DNA from: Marinobacter sp. 1-4A
GTDB taxonomy: Bacteria; Pseudomonadota; Gammaproteobacteria; Pseudomonadales; Oleiphilaceae
NCBI RefSeq assembly: GCF_016597725.1
Contig: NZ_VCGY01000001.1
Location: 434,001-498,000 of the forward strand
Reading direction: 5' to 3'
DNA: 64,000 bases
The position numbers and the translations under genes were made by a program. The notes beneath the pieces were generated by a model, which saw only the letters and a list, made by a program, of their open reading frames with translations, did no database searches and was not told where the DNA came from. Below are positions 59,320 through 64,000 of this stretch, in pieces (within the stretch, counting starts at the first letter, position 1; every line of letters begins with the position of its first letter).

Positions 59320-60076
59320 GCGCTCCGAGCCCGGCCATCGAAACCTCAAGAATACGTCTTACACCAGACATACCTTGATCGATGGCCGCTTCTATTTCTT
59401 CCATGGTGATAATGTGGTCTGACTTACCTGCAGCCCAGTTCACCACCAGTCCCAAGCATACATATCGCATACCCAGCTCTGCAGCCAGAGCCGCCTCGGG
59501 CATACCGGTCATGCCGACCAGATCACACCCGTCTCTCTCCATACGCCGTATTTCAGCTGCCGTTTCAAGCCTCGGGCCTTGAGTTGCGCCATAAACGCCA
59601 AACCCAGAAAAGGGCACATCATGGGCCATTGCTGCTTGCATCAACACATCACGGGCGGCCTGATCGTATGGCCAAGTGAAGTCTATGTGAGTCACTCGCT
59701 CCAGATCCCCTTCAAAGAAGGTGCTAGCCCTGCCCCAGGTATAATCAATAATCTGATCGGGAATCACCACACGGGCTGGCCCCATCTCTGGATGTATGCC
59801 GCCCACCGCATTCACGCCAACCACCGTGCGCACGCCTACATCGTAGAGCGCTTGTATATTTGCCCGGTAATTCACCTCATGAGGTGGAATCCTGTGCGGA
59901 TTGCCATGTCTGGAAAGGAACACAACCGCCTGCCCATCAAGGTGGCCTTCGACCAACTCGGAGGAAGGCTCCCCCCAGGGAGTTTCCAGTGTTCGGGTTC
60001 CCGCTATTTTCAGGCCCGAGAGGGTTGTCAGGCCCGTGCCGCCAATAATGCCGATAGCACCGCTTAGGTCAGACAT
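59294..60076 (-). CDS. S-methyl-5'-thioinosine phosphorylase (MTAP family)
   Basis: The 260-residue protein has the purine nucleoside phosphorylase signatures IGIIGGTGL, FLSRHGNPHRIPPHEVNYRA and YGATQGPRLETAAEI, with MTGMPEAALAAELG. Its base-binding segment reads LVVNWAAG, resembling the Pseudomonas enzyme PA3004 that prefers methylthioinosine over methylthioadenosine. It recycles the polyamine and quorum-signal by-product. Its ATG overlaps the stop of the upstream MscS gene (TGATG). Distinguishing it from MTA phosphorylase by sequence alone is a judgement. Confidence 0.82.
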   Translation of the reverse strand: MSDLSGAIGIIGGTGLTTLSGLKIAGTRTLETPWGEPSSELVEGHLDGQAVVFLSRHGNPHRIPPHEVNYRANIQALYDVGVRTVVGVNAVGGIHPEMGPARVVIPDQIIDYTWGRASTFFEGDLERVTHIDFTWPYDQAARDVLMQAAMAHDVPFSGFGVYGATQGPRLETAAEIRRMERDGCDLVGMTGMPEAALAAELGMRYVCLGLVVNWAAGKSDHIITMEEIEAAIDQGMSGVRRILEVSMAGLGALRVLPQSS

Positions 60077-61380
60077 CAATCGCCATCTCCTGCGTCCAGT
60101 GATTGCTCGCCTTCATCACCTGCCTGAGTGTCATGGCGGCGACTGCGGTCTCGCTTGCTACCGCTGCCCTTATTTTGGGACGCCCGAGGTTTACTCTGTG
60201 AGCCTCGGGGGGCATCTGCTTTCTCACCTCGAACCGCCTCAGACTCGGATTCCACATCACGCTCCTCGTCATCATCCGAAGAGCGGTTCTCGTCGCCAAA
60301 ATGTATGGTTTGTGTCGGGAACGCCACTTCACCACCGTGCCCCACGATAACGTCGCTGATTTTTAGAAGCACATCCTGTTTTACTTCGTGATACCTAACC
60401 CACTGAGTGGTTTTGGTGAAGGCGTAAACCATAATATCCAGTGACGAATGATTGAACGCCAAAAAGTTAACAATCAGGGTTTGATCGCTATCGATGTCGT
60501 CATGCCCTTCAAGCATCGAACGTATGTCTGAAACAATAGCCTGCATTTGCGAGACATCAGCGTACCGGATGCCAATGGTCTCGGAGATGCGCCGATTCGT
60601 CATTCGCGAAGGGTTCTCTACCGCAATGGTCGTGAAGGTTGCGTTCGGCACATAGAGAGGGCGTTTATCAAATGTCCGAATCGTTGTAAGGCGCCATCCG
60701 ATTTGCTCCACAGTGCCTTCAATGTTGCGATCCGGTGAACGAATCCAGTCTCCGACCTTGAACGGCCGATCCAGATGAATGATGAAACCACCAAAAAAGT
60801 TGGCCAATAGGTCCTTGGCGGCAAAACCCACCGCAATACCACCCACACCACCAAAGGCAAGCACACCAGAGAGGCTATAGCCCAATGATTGCAAGCTGAT
60901 TAGCACGGCAGTAATGATCACTACAGCCCTTAAAAGCTTACTGATCGCATTTACAGTGGTGTAATCCATGGGCTTTTTCATTTTTACCGGAGAAACAAGA
61001 ATGCCCTCCACTTCTTTGACCATTCTGAGCAAGGTCCAAACGAAGATAAAAATAAAGCCGACTTTCAGTAGAGTTCCATTCGCTTTGAAAATTTCTGCTG
61101 ACGAATAGTGGTGAGCCACCTCAGCTGCCCAATAAATACCTTGCAGCCATACAAAGGCCACAGCCGGAGCGCGTGTGGCATGCAGCAGAGTGTCGTCCCA
61201 GAGGTTGTTGGTTTCAGCAAACTTGCGCTCCAACGCACCGATGATATGACTGGCAATGTAGGCAACCGTCGCGGTGCCGAGCACTAAGGCAAACACCACG
61301 ATACTTACGCGCCATGCCTCGGAAAGCACACCGAAGTTCTCGATCCAGCCATTGAGCGTGGACATCATTTCTCCGATCAT
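60076..61380 (-). CDS. MscS-family mechanosensitive channel
   Basis: The 434-residue protein has four or five membrane helices, the last being the pore helix region GVLAFGGVGGIAVGFAAKDL. The beta domain follows (DWIRSPDRNIEGTVEQIGWR, then PLYVPNATFTTIAVENPSRM). The C-terminal 70 residues (about 365-434) are low-complexity, first acidic then basic and Ser/Gly-rich, and are not part of the core family. It releases solutes on hypo-osmotic shock. GAGGG is six bases before the ATG. It is translationally coupled to the phosphorylase gene. Confidence 0.92.
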   Translation of the reverse strand: MIGEMMSTLNGWIENFGVLSEAWRVSIVVFALVLGTATVAYIASHIIGALERKFAETNNLWDDTLLHATRAPAVAFVWLQGIYWAAEVAHHYSSAEIFKANGTLLKVGFIFIFVWTLLRMVKEVEGILVSPVKMKKPMDYTTVNAISKLLRAVVIITAVLISLQSLGYSLSGVLAFGGVGGIAVGFAAKDLLANFFGGFIIHLDRPFKVGDWIRSPDRNIEGTVEQIGWRLTTIRTFDKRPLYVPNATFTTIAVENPSRMTNRRISETIGIRYADVSQMQAIVSDIRSMLEGHDDIDSDQTLIVNFLAFNHSSLDIMVYAFTKTTQWVRYHEVKQDVLLKISDVIVGHGGEVAFPTQTIHFGDENRSSDDDEERDVESESEAVRGEKADAPRGSQSKPRASQNKGSGSKRDRSRRHDTQAGDEGEQSLDAGDGD

Positions 61381-61413
61381 CGGAACCCTCTAGTCAATCT
61401 TAATAATTTGGTT

Positions 61414-61914
61414 TCAGCGAATAGTAACCGGCATACCCGCGCAGACACAGTCGAATACCTCAATAACATCCGAATTGCGCATACGAATACAACCATGGGA
61501 AAGCGCAAGCCCCATGGGTTCGGTATCCGGAGTACCGTGTATGTAGATAAAACGGCGAAAGGTGTCGACACCAGAACCACGATTCTTGCCAGATTCCAGC
61601 CCGCAAAGCCATAGAATACGGCTCAGAATCCAGTCTCGGTTCGGGTGATTGGCCGCCAGTTCGGGAGAGTATACTTCGCCGGTAGGGCGACGAGCGCGAA
61701 AAACGGTATTAGCGGGCAGCCCGGCGCCAATCATGGCGCGTATGTAGTGCCTGCCTCTGGGAGTGCAGCCACTACCGTCGCGCTCACCGGCGCCATTGAG
61801 ACCAGTAGAAATGGCATAGCGCTCAATGACCCTACCCTTGTCGTCAAGCAGCGCAAGGCTCTGGTCATCCAGACATACATCAATCGAACAAACTGTGCGG
61901 TTGTGATGGCTCAC
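61414..61914 (-). CDS. L,D-transpeptidase (YkuD) family protein without a signal peptide
   Basis: The 166-residue protein contains FIYIHGTPD and ALSHGCIRMRNSDVIEVFD, the YkuD active site with its His and Cys nucleophile. In the periplasm such enzymes make 3-3 cross-links or attach lipoproteins to peptidoglycan. No signal peptide or membrane segment is visible from the GTG start (MSHHNRTVCSIDVCLDDQSL), so its location is unclear. Similar short YcfS/ErfK-type paralogues of this form occur in pseudomonads. It is 33 bases upstream of the MscS gene on the same strand. Confidence 0.85.
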   Translation of the reverse strand: MSHHNRTVCSIDVCLDDQSLALLDDKGRVIERYAISTGLNGAGERDGSGCTPRGRHYIRAMIGAGLPANTVFRARRPTGEVYSPELAANHPNRDWILSRILWLCGLESGKNRGSGVDTFRRFIYIHGTPDTEPMGLALSHGCIRMRNSDVIEVFDCVCAGMPVTIR

Positions 61915-61923
61915 AAAGCTTAT

Positions 61924-61951
61924 GGCTCCCTCGCAGATTCAGAGGGAAGCC
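61924..61951 (-). terminator. Hairpin between psrA and the L,D-transpeptidase gene
   Basis: GGCTCCCTC (61924-61932) pairs with GAGGGAAGCC (61942-61951) with one bulged A and a nine-base loop. It follows the psrA stop. No T run follows, so termination may be partial. Confidence 0.35.
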
Positions 61952-61969
61952 TAACCGAGAGGGTGTCGC

Positions 61970-62647
61970 TCAGGCAACCGGGATATGGATGTCAGCGGGC
62001 GGAGCCAACAAGGTATCCTGAGCTTGCATCCCCGCCGCAAGGAAGGGCACCAAACGTGCCGCGATTTCCTGAACCGTGGTATCCACGCCCAACTTGTTAC
62101 GCAGAATGTCTTGCAAGGCATCACTACTGGACATAGTGAAAGCCGTGGCTCCCAGCATAAACTGAATGCGCCAGTATCGATCAACGGCCGAAAGCTGGGG
62201 CGTCGCCTCCTTCAAAAGGCGCATAAAACGCGCGAAAGGCTCACTGTACTCCTGCTCCAAAAATTTGCGCAAATGCCCCTGCGACTGGGTGTACGCAAGA
62301 CCAAGCAACCGCATGAAGATTGAAATACCTTTTTCGTTGCGCTGCGGCATGCGCACTGCACTTTCTGTGAGCGCCCAAAGAGTTTGGTTCAGCGTGGGAG
62401 GGCTGCCATCGCAGCGAGCTTCAAGCTCATCAAATGCGCTTTCAAGGGTGGCTGAGAAAGGCGTGAGAAAGCGGCCAAAAACGGCATGGATCAGTGCGTT
62501 TTTAGAGCCAAAGTGGTAATTCACAGCGGCAAGGTTTACTTTAGCCTTGCTGGTAATCATACGCAGCGAAGTCTCGGAAAAACCGCGCTCAGCGAAGAGT
62601 TCTTCTGCCGCATCAAGGATTCGGTCAACAGTGTCTGGCTGGGCCAT
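61970..62647 (-). CDS. psrA: PsrA-type TetR-family fatty-acid-responsive regulator
   Basis: The 225-residue protein starts with the TetR DNA-binding domain ILDAAEELFAERGFSETSLR and VNLAAVNYHFGSKNALIHAV, close to remembered Pseudomonas PsrA. The ligand domain shares ISIFMRLLGLAYTQSQGHLR and FMLGATAFTMSSSDAL with it. PsrA represses itself and beta-oxidation genes, and is released by long-chain fatty acids; in pseudomonads it also activates rpoS. The matching operators lie just upstream. Confidence 0.92.
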   Translation of the reverse strand: MAQPDTVDRILDAAEELFAERGFSETSLRMITSKAKVNLAAVNYHFGSKNALIHAVFGRFLTPFSATLESAFDELEARCDGSPPTLNQTLWALTESAVRMPQRNEKGISIFMRLLGLAYTQSQGHLRKFLEQEYSEPFARFMRLLKEATPQLSAVDRYWRIQFMLGATAFTMSSSDALQDILRNKLGVDTTVQEIAARLVPFLAAGMQAQDTLLAPPADIHIPVA

Positions 62648-62667
62648 TTTATTTTCAGTGCCTCTAA

Positions 62668-62711
62668 CAAACGTCTGTTTGAAACATACGTTTGAAGCAC
62701 ATTTATGTCAA
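62668..62711 (-). promoter_or_regulatory. psrA promoter overlapped by two PsrA-type operators
   Basis: On the minus strand TTGACA (62706-62711) and TATGTT (62683-62688) are 17 bases apart, a good sigma-70 promoter. Operator 1, CAAACGTCTGTTTG (62668-62681), matches the published PsrA pattern (G/C)AAAC-N2-4-GTTT(G/C). Operator 2, GAAACATACGTTTG (62681-62694), overlaps the -10 box. This layout fits autorepression. Confidence 0.8.
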
Positions 62712-63613
62712 GTTCTCTCCTCCGGCTCCGCCGCAACCGTTTGCCAACCTTGGTCAATAGCCTCCTGATTGCCTTCGAAGAACGCTGCTTGCACCTTGCT
62801 ATAGGCTTTTTCGGCTTCAAGCAAATAAATCAGATAAAGCCTTATATGCTCCCGGCGGGACAATGCCTGAGGCAGGGATTTCTGCTCCGACAAGCGTAAG
62901 AGGCTACTGAACCGTGTACTTTTCAACGCAGGGTTAAAATCGGCCATGCGGGCGCATTGCCAGATCAACCCCTCTTTGCCCTCAAGATGTTCTGCGTGCT
63001 TTCTGGCATCACGCATTAAGCGCTGGCGTTTGAGCAGCAAATCCAGATAGGACGGCGTAGAAGTATAAACACGGCGAACCACCGGCACACCCAGAAGCAG
63101 AATAATGACAAAGGCCCCAAAACCACCGCCAGCAATCCAGGCGGGCACAAAGCCCGTTAAACCACTGAGAAAAACGACAGCGGCTACAAGTGCGCTAAAA
63201 ACCCACAAATCCCGGCTTCTGCGGGCTGCCGCAACGCTGAAGTTATCCGGCCAGTCATTCATGGCCAGTAGTTCGAAGTCCATCAACAATACCCGGTCGC
63301 ACTGACGCAACATCAACCTTAACTTGCGCTGGCGGGATTCCGCTTGTACCGGCTCTGAGTACTCGTGCTCCTCCGCGTTTGCGTCTGATGCTTGCTTGGG
63401 CCCACTGGCACTTTCTGATGCACTCTCACCAGTACCGCCATCGCTATCTTTCGGGGATGCTGCTGGGGGTGCTGCTACAGGAGCCTGAGGGTCATTGTCG
63501 CTTGGTGCTTTTACAGCTTCCGCAGGCACAGGGTCGGCCGGGCGCCCGGGCCTTAAAACCGCCCCCTGAGCCGTTCCTGTTAATGTCTGTGCGGCGCTCT
63601 GATTCTGAGCCAT
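62708..63613 (-). CDS. Membrane protein of unknown function
   Basis: I do not recognise this protein of about 301 residues. Its first 90 or so residues are disordered and rich in Pro, Ala, Ser and acidic residues. A cytoplasmic stretch with ESRQRKLRLMLRQCDRVLLM follows, then two membrane helices (WVFSALVAAVVFLSGLTGFV and AGGGFGAFVIILLLGVPVV), and a helical basic C-terminal region. ATG 63613 was chosen over 63619; neither has a strong ribosome site. Its last codons overlap the -35 box of psrA. Confidence 0.7.
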   Translation of the reverse strand: MAQNQSAAQTLTGTAQGAVLRPGRPADPVPAEAVKAPSDNDPQAPVAAPPAASPKDSDGGTGESASESASGPKQASDANAEEHEYSEPVQAESRQRKLRLMLRQCDRVLLMDFELLAMNDWPDNFSVAAARRSRDLWVFSALVAAVVFLSGLTGFVPAWIAGGGFGAFVIILLLGVPVVRRVYTSTPSYLDLLLKRQRLMRDARKHAEHLEGKEGLIWQCARMADFNPALKSTRFSSLLRLSEQKSLPQALSRREHIRLYLIYLLEAEKAYSKVQAAFFEGNQEAIDQGWQTVAAEPEERT

Positions 63614-63803
63614 GAACATTCATCCAAATCGGGAGAGAGCCTCGGATACGCAAGGCCCTTACGTATAAAGGGTATCGACAGCACTGCCCATATCTTGAGC
63701 CCGGTTTTCCCTGCACCACCCAGCGCCCATGCTTGGCAACGGCAACCTCGCTCGCTATCCTTTCGTTCCTATACCGCACTCCGCTCTCTAATGAGGTCTG
63801 CTT

Positions 63804-64000
63804 ATGTTCACAGGTATTGTTCAGGGTATTGCTGTTGTAGAAGAGGTTACCGCAGCGACCGGGCTAAGTACCTTCGCGATTCGCTTGCCTGATAACAACG
63901 CCGAGGGCGTTAGCATTGGTGCATCCGTAGCGATCAATGGCACCTGCCTAACCGTTACCAAACAAACGGGCAACACGCTGTTTTTTGATGCCATGCAGGA
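63804..64000 (+). CDS. ribE: Riboflavin synthase, alpha subunit (N-terminal part, runs off the window)
   Basis: The frame starts MFTGIVQGIAVVEEV and contains SIGASVAINGTCLTVTKQTG, the first lumazine-binding barrel of riboflavin synthase, close in style to E. coli RibC. It makes riboflavin from two molecules of dimethyl-ribityl-lumazine. TGAGG lies seven bases upstream of the ATG. The 184-base leader region has none of the conserved FMN riboswitch segments. Only 65 residues are in the window. Confidence 0.88.
   Translation, partial: MFTGIVQGIAVVEEVTAATGLSTFAIRLPDNNAEGVSIGASVAINGTCLTVTKQTGNTLFFDAMQ

Noticed and set aside
63620-63803. Possible FMN riboswitch before riboflavin synthase
   Set aside because: None of the conserved RFN element segments is present in the leader.

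Overview
The window looks like the chromosome of a marine, aerobic gammaproteobacterium, most likely Marinobacter or a close relative. The reasons are the Na+-pumping NADH:quinone reductase operon with its maturation genes, the sthA / nqrM / apbE / nqrFEDCBA / gap / mfd gene order, a PsrA-type fatty-acid regulator with its operator, and PQQ-dependent alcohol oxidation under sigma-54 control. The genus is inferred from gene content; no 16S rRNA or tRNA gene is present to test it.

Layout. (1) 1-3051: the start of an EamA permease runs off the left edge and is divergent from a LysR regulator, with a LysR-type inverted repeat between them. A hemerythrin gene and two decayed genes follow (an alpha/beta hydrolase with an internal deletion, and a 5'-nucleotidase remnant frameshifted in a T tract). 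(2) 3021-11850: an alcohol-oxidation locus. An AcoR-type sigma-54 activator is divergent from an operon with a good -24/-12 promoter, encoding an outer-membrane channel-like protein, a PQQ quinohaemoprotein alcohol dehydrogenase and an aldehyde dehydrogenase. Next comes a TonB receptor resembling E. coli PqqU/YncD, so cofactor capture and cofactor use appear linked. (3) 11953-31394: a large surface-adhesin system. A TolC-OmpA fusion, a LapB-type ABC exporter and a LapC-type HlyD adaptor precede a 3497-residue LapA-like adhesin with an N-terminal retention module. A REC-AraC response regulator and a 7TMR hybrid histidine kinase are divergent from it.

(4) 31434-39690: an accessory stretch. It holds a C5 cytosine methyltransferase with an overlapping PD-(D/E)xK-like nuclease gene, a hydrolase lipoprotein, a VWA protein with three exact-length 84-residue repeats, a CLCA_X-type HEWFH protein, small proteins, a RelE/HigA-type toxin-antitoxin pair with a palindromic operator, and an integrase remnant directly upstream of dusA. 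That position is the known site of dusA-associated integrases, so part of this stretch may be a decayed genomic island. (5) 39752-54809: core metabolism (dusA, transaldolase, TerB-like protein, DAHP synthase, glycerophosphodiesterase, sthA), then nqrM-apbE-nqrFEDCBA and a long-form GAPDH. (6) 54995-64000: mfd, csiV, methylthioinosine phosphorylase, an MscS channel, a cytosolic-looking L,D-transpeptidase, psrA with an overlapping promoter and operator, a membrane protein of unknown function, and the start of riboflavin synthase.

No CRISPR array, intact insertion sequence, rRNA or tRNA was recognised. The regions most worth a second look are the adhesin system (no canonical LapG site, TolC-OmpA fusion, dedicated two-component genes), the PQQ capture/oxidation locus, the restriction-modification pair and the dusA junction.
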